The notes: generated by a model from the letters alone, not told the origin. A stretch of 64,000 nt of DNA from Tragulus kanchil (GCA_022376925.1 JAIOJX010000006.1:61899394-61963393); one strand, 5' to 3'; counted from the stretch's first letter, positions 23,631 through 36,370 are shown. Made by a program: numbers and translations.

Positions 23631-24860
23631 CACAGATCTAAAAAATCATAGAAGGCTTGAAGACAGATCACTAAAGGAAGCATCGTGGAAGCATCCTGTT
23701 TTACTTAATGCTGGTGATGATGTTGGAATCTGTCTCCTAAGTATGTATACTTACAGAAAGGCCTTATGATCTTTTGCTTTAGGACAAACCTGTCTTCCTT
23801 ACTGGCTGCTCCCCTTCAACTCTCATTCTGTAATATTTAACAACATAATTGAGTGGATGTCTATTAGTTCTTTTCAAAGCTTGGAGCCTAGGGCAATTGC
23901 CCTAGTTTGCTGGATCTCAGGGGAAGCTCCTCATAAAGTATTTGTATAACCCACATTCATGGAGGTTTGAAAGGAAAGGGTTTTGTTTTGTTTTTTTGTT
24001 GTTCAGATATGATAGATGTTCTCATATTTGATGAGAATATGTGGGCGAAAAAATTAATAGCCCTGACAGATACTCTGTATCTCTAAAGAGCGCTGTGTAT
24101 CTGATCAGCAAGTTCATTAACATATTTGTTGTGGATAATAGGGATTAATCTGATTGAAGGCATTTTTATTTTCTCCTCTAAACATGCTTTTTCAAACATG
24201 CCCCCCTTGTCAATATTATCTTTTATTGTATTTATTTAGAGGATATTTGTAATAATACAATAACCTATTCTCTTTTTGCGTCAATTCTCAGCTGTTTTGG
24301 AGCTACAGTAAATAGAGGTTTTAAGTGGGTGGATAAGCATATTTAGTTATTATAGGTAATTATTTCTAAGCTATTCTGAATTGTTTAACTGCCACCTCAA
24401 ATCTTTCTTAATCTAATGAGAAAAACATAATTTAATTCAGAACTTAAATAGGCTGTTACATATCATGTTGATAACACTGATTATTCATTCTTACATACTT
24501 TATCTGAATTCAAAGAAAACACTTTTTTTCTTAGATGAAGTCAGGGAGAAATTGTGCACAGAGCCAGACCAGATGACAAATTAGAAAAGAACAGGAGGGG
24601 ACTTTGCCTTTTCTGTGGCCAAGAACAGCAGGGATGAGAAACATCCCAGGAAGAATTGGCCCAAGGTTTTAAGTAGAACACTTGTTGAAGGTATTCATCT
24701 TTGAGTGACAGAGAGAACACTGGGAGCTGTCTGGGAATTTCTGGGGAGGAAGTCAGCAATTGTTAGCTCATATCCTTCAGGTCCAACAAAATGTCACTGA
24801 GAAGCTTCCTCATCCTTCCCTCCCTTGCCTTAGAAAAGTTTAACTTTGTTTTTTTTTTTT
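22081..24860. other. Unclassified non-coding stretch with CT/CA microsatellite
   Basis: No gene seen. It contains the compound microsatellite at 23545-23627. The rest is AT-rich sequence I cannot assign. Confidence 0.5.
23545..23627. repeat. Compound (CT)n(CA)n microsatellite
   Basis: A TCTC run to about 23583 is followed by an unbroken CA run of about 20 units ending near 23626. The overlapping ORFs encode only TH and SL repeats and are not genes. Confidence 0.95.
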
Positions 24861-25430
24861 AATTGATTAGTTTATTTATTATGGAAAGACATTTTATTTT
24901 AGATATAGTAGCATGTACATGTCAGGGCTTCCCCGATGACTTAGCCTGTAAAGATTCTGCCAGCAATGCAGGCGACATGTGTTCAATACCTGGGTCAGAA
25001 AGGTCCTCTTGAGGAGTAACTAGTAAATTGCTCCAGTATTCTTTCTGGAAAAATCACATGGACAGAGGAACCTGGTAGGCTGTAGTCCAAATGATCACAA
25101 AGAGTCAGACATGAACAAATGACTGAGCACACACACATAGAGCACAGTGTGTATATGTCAACCCCAAACTCCCAATTATCCCTCATGCCCACCCTCCCCC
25201 CTCACTGATAACCATAAGTTCATTCTTTAAATCTGTGGATCTATTTCAGTTTTATAAATAAATTTATTTGTATTATTTTTTAGATTCTGCATATAATCAA
25301 TATCATATGCTATTTGTCTTTTTCTGTCTGACTTATTTTACCTGATAATCTCCAGCTGCATCCATATTGCTATAGATGGCTTTATTTTATTCTTTTTAAT
25401 GCCTGAGTGATACTCCATTGTATATATGTG
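24861..25430 (-). mobile_element. LINE-1 3' end, interrupted by a Bov-tA
   Basis: Reads as a minus-strand L1 3' UTR and ORF2 tail: 'aataaatttatttgtattat', 'tgtctttttctgtctgactt', 'gcctgagtgatactccattg', then 'tatatatgtgc'. The T-run near 24850 fits the poly-A. A Bov-tA is inserted at about 24926-25130. The right-hand part is repeated at 26378-26517 by duplication 7. Confidence 0.75.
24926..25130 (+). mobile_element. Bov-tA SINE
   Basis: Head 'gggcttccccgatgactt' and 'gcaatgcaggcgacatgtg', body 'ttgctccagtattctttctg' and 'aaatcacatggacagagg', tail 'aaagagtcagacatgaac', then a CA-rich end. It sits inside the L1 3' end, so it inserted later. Confidence 0.85.
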
Positions 25431-27460
25431 CAAAGCATAGCTTTGATTAGAGAGAATGGCATCTCAATTGGGAACTATTCTGTGAAGCTCAACAAAGAAT
25501 GTGAAAATAAGAGGACAGTACCTACTGATCTTGGTTTGACATGTTAGTTTTCAAGTTGTAACTACTTGAAACAATAAAAACACCAGAAAAAATTTAATTT
25601 AAAATGTATCAAGAATATACATGCAAATATGCCATATGGGAAATGTGGTTCCTAAAACAAAAGTGGCACATAATAAGTTTGTTATTTCACCTAATAAATA
25701 GTTAGCATTCATTGCTTTGAGAATAACCTGGACATGCAGAGATATGCTTAGAAATTTCTATTAGTAAGCTGGTCAGAATTCCCCTTGGTTGCCTAACTTT
25801 GTAGAATTTTACCATGGCCAGTATAATTAGGTCTGAAGTAGCAACACTTTCAGCTCTTCCCACACTTCTGGGAAGAGTGGTAGTAATGACAAAAAAGTGG
25901 TGCCTCTCACCTCTCATCCCACATAGATGGGGACCCAGGCCAACAGAACTGTGCTTATTCAGGTTTCTAGGCCAGCCATGTGACCCAGAGAACCATACCT
26001 ACCAGTCTGTAGGAGATGATGAAATCTGGCTTAGGAAGAAGGATGCAACAAATATCAGAATGGTGTCACTCTACATGTGCAAAGTCTGAAAAGTCCAGTT
26101 ACACCCAAGTGCACCTGTACACCTGGGGTCTTGCTGGTTGCTGACCTGGGGAAAACACTGATCTAGATGTGAGATGCCAGAACATGGTCAGAATGTGATT
26201 CACAACAAAATGGGTCTGTATAATCTTGTGCAATTCTAACACTGTATGTTTCTCCTGGTTAGTAACTCCAATTAGTAGGCCTTTGGTAATGGCACATTGT
26301 GTTTATAAAAAAGAAATAAGTAGACAGCAAGCAAAATCAAAGAAAGATTTAGTCTTTTGTCCTTAAAATTCTATCTCATATAATCAATATCATATGCTAT
26401 TTGTCTTTTTCTGTCTGACTTATTTTACCTGATAATCTCCAGCTGCATCCATATTGCTATAGATGGCTTTATTTTATTCTTTTTAATGCCTGAGTGATAC
26501 TCCATTGTATATATGTGCAAAGCATAGCTTTGATTAGAGAGAATGGCATCTCAATTGGGAACTATTCTGTGAAGCTCAACAAAGAATGTGAAAATAAGAG
26601 GACAGTACCTACTGATCTTGGTTTGACATGTTAGTTTTCAAGTTGTAACTACTTGAAACAATAAAAACACCAGAAAAAATTTAATTTAAAATGTATCAAG
26701 AATATACATGCAAATATGCCATATGGGAAATGTGGTTCCTAAAACAAAAGTGGCACATAATAAGTTTGTTATTTCACCTAATAAATAGTTAGCATTCATT
26801 GCTTTGAGAATAACCTGGACATGCAGAGATATGCTTAGAAATTTCTATTAGTAAGCTGGTCAGAATTCCCCTTGGTTGCCTAACTTTGTAGAATTTTACC
26901 ATGGCCAGTATAATTAGGTCTGAAGTAGCAACACTTTCAGCTCTTCCCACACTTCTGGGAAGAGTGGTAGTAATGACAAAAAAGTGGTGCCTCTCACCTC
27001 TCATCCCACATAGATGGGGACCCAGGCCAACAGAACTGTGCTTATTCAGGTTTCTAGGCCAGCCATGTGACCCAGAGAACCATACCTACCAGTCTGTAGG
27101 AGATGATGAAATCTGGCTTAGGAAGAAGGATGCAACAAATATCAGAATGGTGTCACTCTACATGTGCAAAGTCTGAAAAGTCCAGTTACACCCAAGTGCA
27201 CCTGTACACCTGGGGTCTTGCTGGTTGCTGACCTGGGGAAAACACTGATCTAGATGTGAGATGCCAGAACATGGTCAGAATGTGATTCACAACAAAATGG
27301 GTCTGTATAATCTTGTGCAATTCTAACACTGTATGTTTCTCCTGGTTAGTAACTCCAATTAGTAGGCCTTTGGTAATGGCACATTGTGTTTATAAAAAAG
27401 AAATAAGTAGACAGCAAGCAAAATCAAAGAAAGATTTAGTCTTTTGTCCTTAAAATTCTA
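25291..27460. repeat. Tandem duplication 7 (unit 1.087 kb)
   Basis: Copies at 25291-26373 and 26378-27460 with a 4-base join. The left part is L1, the rest is unassigned unique DNA. The 91-codon ORF occurs identically in both copies. Its right end (27366-27460) is also the start of duplication 8. Confidence 0.95.
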
Positions 27461-29533
27461 ACTCATTCTGAAGGCCCTCATTGGGATCTGGTCCATTTAA
27501 GCCACAGTCTTGCAGGGGCTAAATCTCCCATAGAGTGAAATGACCATTAGTGTTCAAAATATGATATATTTTCAAAGTTAGAGATGTATTTAGCACCATC
27601 AAAATGTTAGATACTTTTCTAAGAGTTGGACAAAAAGAGATATATAAACTGGAATTCCTAGTTCTCATTTTAGTAGAAGAGACAAATAAATCTCAAAGGA
27701 GTGCTATCCTGGAAAGAGATTAGATGCCCTGGAGCTCAGGGATAAACTGGTGAATCAGACTGACACAACAACAGACTGTTCAGGGAAGAAGGCTTGTGGA
27801 GCCATCTTGGGGGATTAGTTATAGTTCCATAGGCAGATAAATTCTCAGAAGAAAAAAATAAGCAATCACATGTAAGCAAATGCTCTAAAGTGGGATGTTT
27901 TTACAGTGTAATTGAGAAAAAACTCAGTAAATTAATTAGAGAACTAGATTTGAATTAAATAATCTTACAATAGTACTGTAACAATGTAGATTTAAAACTC
28001 TATGGTCTGTTTTTCACCTTGGAGAGGCTATTTCACTCATAAAGAGGTACTTTGTGCTTAGTTTATCAAAATGGGATATTTAAGGATCCCAAGGTAATGA
28101 TAATGCCATGCTGACAGTTATTTTTAATTTTTTTTCTTTTTCTTTTTTTTGTAGAAGATACCTAGATAGATTCTATTTGTTTGAGAATGTTTTGGATTTG
28201 TATTTTCTTAGGAGTGTCAGAGGATTTGAAGAACACACCTGTGTTAATATAGCCTTAGAAGAACAAATCCTATTGTAGAGCTATTCTGAAATTCCCTAAT
28301 TGTAAACCCTTCTCTTTCCATTGAAATAAATTTTTATTCAGATTTATTAAGATATAATTTACAGGGCTTCCCTGGTGGTCCAGTGGGTAGAGTCCATCTT
28401 GCAGTGCAAGGGGCACCAGTGGGACCCCTAGTCTGGGAAGATCCAATTACGTGAGCCTTTGGTAATGGCACATTGTGTTTATAAAAAAGAAATAAGTAGA
28501 CAGCAAGCAAAATCAAAGAAAGATTTAGTCTTTTGTCCTTAAAATTCTAACTCATTCTGAAGGCCCTCATTGGGATCTGGTCCATTTAAGCCACAGTCTT
28601 GCAGGGGCTAAATCTCCCATAGAGTGAAATGACCATTAGTGTTCAAAATATGATATATTTTCAAAGTTAGAGATGTATTTAGCACCATCAAAATGTTAGA
28701 TACTTTTCTAAGAGTTGGACAAAAAGAGATATATAAACTGGAATTCCTAGTTCTCATTTTAGTAGAAGAGACAAATAAATCTCAAAGGAGTGCTATCCTG
28801 GAAAGAGATTAGATGCCCTGGAGCTCAGGGATAAACTGGTGAATCAGACTGACACAACAACAGACTGTTCAGGGAAGAAGGCTTGTGGAGCCATCTTGGG
28901 GGATTAGTTATAGTTCCATAGGCAGATAAATTCTCAGAAGAAAAAAATAAGCAACCACATGTAAGCAAATGCTCTAAAGTGGGATGTTTTTACAGTGTAA
29001 TTGAGAAAAAACTCAGTAAATTAATTAGAGAACTAGATTTGAATTAAATAATCTTACAATAGTACTGTAACAATGTAGATTTAAAACTCTATGGTCTGTT
29101 TTTCACCTTGGAGAGGCTATTTCACTCATAAAGAGGTACTTTGTGCTTAGTTTATCAAAATGGGATATTTAAGGATCCCAAGGTAATGATAATGCCATGC
29201 TGACAGTTATTTTTAATTTTTTTTCTTTTTCTTTTTTTTGTAGAAGATACCTAGATAGATTCTATTTGTTTGAGAATGTTTTGGATTTGTATTTTCTTAG
29301 GAGTGTCAGAGGATTTGAAGAACACACCTGTGTTAATATAGCCTTAGAAGAACAAATCCTATTGTAGAGCTATTCTGAAATTCCCTAATTGTAAACCCTT
29401 CTCTTTCCATTGAAATAAATTTTTATTCAGATTTATTAAGATATAATTTACAGGGCTTCCCTGGTGGTCCAGTGGGTAGAGTCCATCTTGCAGTGCAAGG
29501 GGCACCAGTGGGACCCCTAGTCTGGGAAGATCC
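27366..29533. repeat. Tandem duplication 8 (unit 1.089 kb)
   Basis: Copies at 27366-28443 and 28455-29533. Copy 1 ends in the middle of a SINE, which only copy 2 completes. One transition is visible ('gcaatcacatg' against 'gcaaccacatg'). Confidence 0.95.
28374..28443 (+). mobile_element. CHR-2-like SINE head, cut by duplication junction
   Basis: Identical to the first 70 bases of the complete SINE at 29454. The cut coincides with the end of duplication 8 copy 1, so it is an assembly stub and not a biological truncation. Confidence 0.85.
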
Positions 29534-29724
29534 CATGTGCTGCTAAATGGCTGGATGGATATGTCCAATTATGAGCCAGCACTCTGTAGTGCACGCGCCC
29601 ACAGCTGGTGCTCTGCAGGGAGAGAGGCCACTCCCATGGGAGGCCCACACAGGTCTAAGAATTAGATGGATGATGATAAATACATGAAGGACCAATAAAA
29701 GAGGCCAGAATTTTTTAAAAAGAC
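29454..29724 (+). mobile_element. CHR-2-like SINE with target-site duplication
   Basis: The complete element starts 'ggcttccctggtggtccagt', passes through 'tgtccaattatgagccagca', and ends 'gaccaataaaagaggccag' plus an A/T tail. The flanking duplications are 'ataatttacag' (29443-29453) and 'acaatttacag' (29725-29735). Its 3' part is a diverged member of the same family as the other CHR-like copies. Confidence 0.85.
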
Positions 29725-29735
29725 ACAATTTACAG

Positions 29736-30109
29736 ACAGTAAATTTCAATATTTTATGCATATAGATTATATTTTGATAAATATAAACAGTTGTGCAGCC
29801 ATCAAACCAGTCAAGATATGGAACTTTTTTCATTACCTGAAAACATTTTCTAATGCTACTCTTTGTTCGACTCTTCCCATGACCCCATGTTCTGGAGATT
29901 TGTGATCAACTTCCTAAACATGGAATCATGCAGCATTTAGACTTGTATGTCTGAATTCTTTCATGTAGCATATGATTTCCAAATTACCTATCTTATTGCA
30001 GGTATCCATTTTTCAGTCATTTTTTTTTGCTGAGTGGTGTTTCATTGTTTGAAAATTCTCGAATTGGTGTCTGCATCTTTTAGGTACATACCCATTTCCG
30101 TCCTTTATT
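29736..30109. other. Old LINE-1-like sequence, weak
   Basis: The text around 29750-30060 ('gtgcagccatcaaaccagtc', 'aagatatggaact', 'tttcattacctg') resembles a diverged L1 3' UTR module found widely in mammals. Boundaries and family are uncertain, and there is no gene. Confidence 0.4.
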
Positions 30110-30117
30110 GTGCCCAT

Positions 30118-30426
30118 ATTTCTTTTTTTGTGGAGGGGAGGCAAGTTGGGGCGGGAGGGGGTGGGCGGGCCACTTCTATTGGTCTTTCATTTATTTATTT
30201 TCATCCATCTTTGTTCTTTGGCCCGTGTGGGCCTCCCATTGCAGTGGCCTCTGTTGTCGCAGAGCACTAGCTCTGGGCTCATGCGCTCCAGAGCTCTGGC
30301 TGGGTAATTGGACACATCGGTCCAGCCGCTCCGTGGCACGTAGGATCTTCCCAGGTCAGGGATCAAACCGGCGCCCCTTACACTGCAAGGCGGTGTCCCT
30401 ACCCACTGGACCACCAGGGAAGCCCC
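30118..30426 (-). mobile_element. CHR-2-like SINE with target-site duplication
   Basis: A minus-strand copy. Its head is at the right end ('ccaccagggaagcccc' read in reverse) and its C-rich/A-rich tail at the left. The 3' part 'gaccaatagaagtggcccgc' is the same as in the 15.9 kb copy. Flanking duplication 'gtgcccat' (30110-30117) and 'gtgccaat' (30427-30434). Confidence 0.85.
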
Positions 30427-30434
30427 GTGCCAAT

Positions 30435-31359
30435 CTCCCTATCAGAGCTTTATTTCACAAAAGCATGTATCTTTTTTCCTCCTCTCAGTAATCATTTCCT
30501 TGTAATCAAAATCCATTCATGAATTAAACTTGTAACCCATATATGGCAGTGTTTGCTTCTGCAGTATTTGATATTGATCTTTCTGAATCCACACAACTTA
30601 CTCATTGTTTTGTATTCGAATGGTGGATATGTGGACTTTCAGCAATTTCATCTCATGAAAAGTATCATGCCTTTTCTTTTGTTCCTTTAATAATTCATGT
30701 ATCATCTACCTTTATAAATGTAGAGACATTACATGCTTGCTTCATGCTATACTGTAGATCTCTTTTATCTCTGTTATGTGGTAAAGTGCCACCATGACCA
30801 AGCTTGCCTGCATTTTGGAAGCTCCTAAAGAATGGGGCATTGTTCCAAGCAATTTTATAAATTCATCAAATTTTACATGGATCATACATTGTTTTGTGTA
30901 TCAGAATCATATCTGATTTGATTTCTCAGGATTATGCAAGTGTTTATAAACATTTGTATGCTGAATATATGTGCTCTTAGTTTGTATTATCCATTACAAA
31001 CTATTTTCTAAATAACTGATGTGATTCAAAAGTTCATTTTTATGTGGATGAAACTCATTTTACAGATGACTGCAATTACATTAAAGGATTCAAATAATTT
31101 ATTATGTTTCTACCTCTTACAGCTATTTAACACATTTCCATGGGAATTGTATACCAATCAGGACTGTCCTTGTAATAAGTTAATTATGTTCTGAAAGCTT
31201 TTGGACTAGCTGTTACTTTCTTCAGGAATAACATCATCTCACTTAAGAGAGTTGATAAAATGGTCACAGGTTTTAAAATATAGATATTTGAAAGACAGAC
31301 ACAAAGAGTTAAATTTCAGTTATTTTGCATAATGCTTTTGCCTAACTAAAATACAAGAG
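30435..31359. other. Unclassified AT-rich non-coding stretch
   Basis: No gene or nameable repeat. The short ORF at 30543-30797 has no recognisable domain. Confidence 0.5.
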
Positions 31360-33581
31360 AGAACAAAATAATGTCTCCTTGGAGGAACATTTATACATTA
31401 TAAATGGACTCTCAGATTCTTAGTATACTTTCTGAAACTCTTGCAATACAAAGGGGCTCTTTTCATCCCCTCAAAAGTATCATTAAGAACTAAAGCTAGA
31501 TTGCTATCTTACTCCAATTCACTGGACTGAGGTTCTTAAGAGCAATTCACCATTCCACATTTCATAAGAGAGTATTTATTCAACTAAATCGAAAGCATAT
31601 AAACCAAATAAACAAATGTTATAAAATCATAGCATGAAAAATCACAGTTAAGACCAATATTCTGTCTCATAAGTTACTTCACTGTGACTCTGTCAGTGAA
31701 TAAAGTATAGAAATTCTGCTAGATATAGATTGAATGGAGATCCCACAGGATAGAGATGGACATTTAAAAATGAGGAAGAAAGATCCTTTCTGACATTTTC
31801 TATAGCATACTCAGGACACTTTGTACAAAAGCAGGCTGTTTCACCAGCCCCCGTGGATTAGGCTACCAATTTAGAATCAGGGTCATGGTAATTTTGAGAA
31901 TCAATGTGATCGACACCAGAGAAAGAATTCCCTCTGCTTGCTGATGTCAACCAACTTGCATTAGCCCTAGTTGGATAGAAAAGAATAAACAAATAAACAC
32001 CAGAAAAACCCACATAGTCTCTTTGATTCTTGCTGCAGTTTACTCAACAGCCATTTACTGGGCATCTTCTACATCCTAGCTAGGGAATTCCAAAGCTTTT
32101 ACCTCATCAATAATTAATGAGAGTTTACCATGTCGCATTAGTGAAGATCTGAATCTCACTTAAGTAAAGAAAACACTTTCTAATGGTAATATCATTGATT
32201 TCATGGAGAATTCCTGATAGCAAAATATATAAAATAGGCACTTTATTTCTCTTTTTCCTTTAGACTTGTGGTAACCAGGATAAGCTAGATTTTGCTGGAT
32301 TTCTGCTGGGTTCTACCTATTGTTAGCACTCAGAAGTGAGAGGTAGCTCCATGCCATGTTTTGAATTAATGTTGTAATTATAATGTAATTATAGGATTCA
32401 TTCATAAAAAAGAAATGAAGTATTGATATAGGCTTATAGGTGGATGCATCTTGGAACACTGTGAAAAGCTAAAGAAAAGAACAAAATAATGTCTCCTTGG
32501 AGGAACATTTATACATTATAAATGGACTCTCAGATTCTTAGTATACTTTCTGAAACTCTTGCAATACAAAGGGGCTCTTTTCATCCCCTCAAAAGTATCA
32601 TTAAGAACTAAAGCTAGATTGCTATCTTACTCCAATTCACTGGACTGAGGTTCTTAAGAGCAATTCACCATTCCACATTTCATAAGAGAGTATTTATTCA
32701 ACTAAATCGAAAGCATATAAACCAAATAAACAAATGTTATAAAATCATAGCATGAAAAATCACAGTTAAGACCAATATTCTGTCTCATAAGTTACTTCAC
32801 TGTGACTCTGTCAGTGAATAAAGTATAGAAATTCTGCTAGATATAGATTGAATGGAGATCCCACAGGATAGAGATGGACATTTAAAAATGAGGAAGAAAG
32901 ATCCTTTCTGACATTTTCTATAGCATACTCAGGACACTTTGTACAAAAGCAGGCTGTTTCACCAGCCCCCGTGGATTAGGCTACCAATTTAGAATCAGGG
33001 TCATGGTAATTTTGAGAATCAATGTGATCGACACCAGAGAAAGAATTCCCTCTGCTTGCTGATGTCAACCAACTTGCATTAGCCCTAGTTGGATAGAAAA
33101 GAATAAACAAATAAACACCAGAAAAACCCACATAGTCTCTTTGATTCTTGCTGCAGTTTACTCAACAGCCATTTACTGGGCATCTTCTACATCCTAGCTA
33201 GGGAATTCCAAAGCTTTTACCTCATCAATAATTAATGAGAGTTTACCATGTCGCATTAGTGAAGATCTGAATCTCACTTAAGTAAAGAAAACACTTTCTA
33301 ATGGTAATATCATTGATTTCATGGAGAATTCCTGATAGCAAAATATATAAAATAGGCACTTTATTTCTCTTTTTCCTTTAGACTTGTGGTAACCAGGATA
33401 AGCTAGATTTTGCTGGATTTCTGCTGGGTTCTACCTATTGTTAGCACTCAGAAGTGAGAGGTAGCTCCATGCCATGTTTTGAATTAATGTTGTAATTATA
33501 ATGTAATTATAGGATTCATTCATAAAAAAGAAATGAAGTATTGATATAGGCTTATAGGTGGATGCATCTTGGAACACTGTG
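31360..33581. repeat. Tandem duplication 9 (unit about 1.12 kb)
   Basis: Copies at 31360-32463 and 32479-33581 with a 15-base filler. Nearly identical. The sequence is mostly unassigned, ending in old L1M. The stretch starting near 32151 appears a third time through duplication 10. Confidence 0.95.
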
Positions 33582-33900
33582 CTAACTGAATGAAGCCAGA
33601 CATAAAAGGTTACATATTGTATCATTCTACTTAAATGAAATATCCAGAATACAGAAGTCATAGTGACAAAACATGGATTGGTGGTTACCAGAGGCTAGAA
33701 GGAGTGGAGAAAGTAGGACAACTACTTAATGTATATTGGCTTTCCTTTTAGAACTATGAAACAATGAAACTCTTTTAGAATTAGATAGAGCTGGTGGCAG
33801 AACCATGTTGTGACTACTAATTGCTACTTAATCATTCTATTAAAAATGGTTAATTTTATGCTATATGAATTTTATATTATATGAATTGTACTAAAATGTT
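33525..33900 (+). mobile_element. Old L1M 3' UTR fragment (duplicated at about 34617-34991)
   Basis: The motif order 'gctaactgaatgaagccaga', 'cataaaaggttacatattgt', 'tggttaccagaggctagaag', 'gaattgtactaaaatg' follows the well-known L1M 3' UTR module found across mammals. It appears twice because it lies in duplication 10. Confidence 0.65.
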
Positions 33901-34111
33901 GTTTTTACTTTTTGAAAGTTCAAGAAAAACACATTGGCTACTTGTATTCTTTTAGCATATCAATTACATTCTATTGATAAAAGAGTAGTTTGTAATATCT
34001 ATCTGGCAGACATTTTTATTTGATAAGTATCAGCAGTAAAACTATTTGAGAAACTATAGTCACTGGTTTTTATTTCCCCAGGAACTGACATCATACTATT
34101 TAAGATTATCA

Positions 34112-34363
34112 CCTCGGGACCTTCCGCAGAAAGGGAAGGCAGCAGGGATTACTCCGGCGGAACCGGGAGATCTCGGAGAAAGGCGAATCTTGAACTGTCC
34201 GCCCGCAGCCCCTGACTGAAGGCAGGGGACAATCAGACGCGACAGGGTTCCATCAAGTAGTTCCACTTTATTAGAGTAAATTAACAGTTTTATAGGCAAA
34301 CTTCAGGAAATTACAACGCAAGTTTACTTGAAAGGGGGGCTCAAGAGAGTTCATGGCATGAAT
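34112..34363 (-). mobile_element. Partial, error-rich copy of the LTR at 35206
   Basis: 34112-34301 matches the first about 195 bases of the LTR at 35206 but lacks single bases in G, C and T runs ('tcgggacc' for 'tgcggggacc', 'ctccggc' for 'ctcccggc', 'gttttat' for 'gttttttat'-type runs). The following about 60 bases resemble LTR sequence with an extra about 25-base insertion ('ttcaggaaattacaacgcaa') before the G-run. It ends at the duplication join. Confidence 0.75.
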
Positions 34364-35205
34364 TCTCACTTAAGTAAAGAAAACACTTTCTAATGGTAAT
34401 ATCATTGATTTCATGGAGAATTCCTGATAGCAAAATATATAAAATAGGCACTTTATTTCTCTTTTTCCTTTAGACTTGTGGTAACCAGGATAAGCTAGAT
34501 TTTGCTGGATTTCTGCTGGGTTCTACCTATTGTTAGCACTCAGAAGTGAGAGGTAGCTCCATGCCATGTTTTGAATTAATGTTGTAATTATAATGTAATT
34601 ATAGGATTCATTCATAAAAAAGAAATGAAGTATTGATATAGGCTTATAGGTGGATGCATCTTGGAACACTGTGCTAACTGAATGAAGCCAGACATAAAAG
34701 GTTACATATTGTATCATTCTACTTAAATGAAATATCCAGAATACAGAAGTCATAGTGACAAAACATGGATTGGTGGTTACCAGAGGCTAGAAGGAGTGGA
34801 GAAAGTAGGACAACTACTTAATGTATATTGGCTTTCCTTTTAGAACTATGAAACAATGAAACTCTTTTAGAATTAGATAGAGCTGGTGGCAGAACCATGT
34901 TGTGACTACTAATTGCTACTTAATCATTCTATTAAAAATGGTTAATTTTATGCTATATGAATTTTATATTATATGAATTGTACTAAAATGTTGTTTTTAC
35001 TTTTTGAAAGTTCAAGAAAAACACATTGGCTACTTGTATTCTTTTAGCATATCAATTACATTCTATTGATAAAAGAGTAGTTTGTAATATCTATCTGGCA
35101 GACATTTTTATTTGATAAGTATCAGCAGTAAAACTATTTGAGAAACTATAGTCACTGGTTTTTATTTCCCCAGGAACTGACATCATACTATTTAAGATTA
35201 TCACC

Positions 35206-35664
35206 TGCGGGGACCTTCCGCAGAAAGGGAAGGCAGCAGGGATTACTCCCGGCGGAACCGGGAGATCTCGGAGAAAGGCGAATCTTGAACTGTCCGCCCC
35301 GCAGCCCCCTGACTGAAGGCAGGGGACAATCAGACGCGACAGGGGTTCCATCGAAGTAGTTCCACTTTATTAGAGTAAATTAACAGTTTTTATAGGCAAA
35401 CGAAAAGGGGGGTTTGCAAGGGACTTCCTATAGTTACACCAATCAAGCTAAAGGTCGAGCAACCACGCATTTACATTGCAATAGGAACTCAGGTGAGCCG
35501 GCATTGCCCAGAGCGCGGAAACCAGGGGGATCAATCAGAAGTTTTGACAATGGACCTTAGATCACGCCCTGTCTCTTCCTGTCGGCCTCCTTTCAGTACC
35601 AAACTGCAAATGTGCTTAAGTTTCCTTATGCTTGCAAAAGCCCTCTTTCCTTCAGGGCCCCACA
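35206..35664 (-). mobile_element. Solo LTR of an endogenous retrovirus
   Basis: The 459-base unit begins TG and ends CA on both strands and is flanked by a perfect 6-bp duplication ATCACC (35200-35205 and 35665-35670). On the minus strand it has a TATA-like 'ctataaaaactg' (35388-35400 region), then an 'aataaag' polyadenylation signal (35366-35374), then a GC-rich R/U5 part. No primer-binding site, gag, pol or env adjoins it, so internal sequence was lost by LTR-LTR recombination. The 6-bp duplication is what betaretrovirus-like class II elements usually give. The family was not identified. Confidence 0.85.
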
Positions 35665-35670
35665 ATCACC

Positions 35671-36370
35671 TAGAAATTTTCCCATCTGTCTCTGTTCTCT
35701 CACTGCACAATTGCCTGTCTTGAATTTTAAATCTTATGAGGAAACTCTGTTTTCATTTCTGCATAAGTTTATTACTATGATGTTGGAAACTTGCAGTTGG
35801 AAAAACTCCCAAGGTAGAATCAGTTGTGTCAAACCATCTACATGCTGGTTTCACTGTAACACATCGCTAATGAAGGCATCAACCAGAAAGGTCACTAACA
35901 GCCATGCCTGCAGCACCCCACTGATCATTTGAGTAGAACTTGATATATTACCTTTAATAACTGCCTTGCCTTTGTCATCTGATCATTAGTTCATGTTGAA
36001 GGCCTTATGCTCAATACAATTAAAACCATTTTTTCTTGTTTTATGGTAGTGAGATGCCATTGTCAAACTGGCATATCAAGCTTTCTTTGTTGCTACTGAG
36101 CACTCTCATTGTCAGCACTTTTGTTTAATTATTGTGATAGCTAATCGTTTCTGCAGACCACTGTTTTTTCATTTCCGAATCAGTCTGCACTGGCTCTTAC
36201 TCTGTCTGGCTATAATCTGCAGACTTTTTCAGTGCTCATTTGTACCTTTTAAGGCCTGAGGAAATAACAAGGGCAAATTCAACTTGTTTCAATATTGTTT
36301 GGGTGGCAGCCTGTTTTCAGTCAAAAAATGTCTTAGTGGTAAGTGTGATAATGATTAGTGGTATATTAGA
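35671..36370. other. Unclassified non-coding stretch
   Basis: Downstream of the solo LTR. No gene and no nameable repeat. It is less AT-rich and less low-complexity than its neighbours, and a cross-species comparison would show whether it is conserved. Confidence 0.45.

Larger units (their letters stand above)
33272..35401. repeat. Tandem duplication 10 (unit about 1.09 kb)
   Basis: Copies at 33272-34301 and 34364-35401, with an unusually long join (34302-34363). Copy 1 ends inside an LTR and carries several one-base losses in short homopolymers relative to copy 2, so copy 1 looks like lower-quality sequence. Confidence 0.93.
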
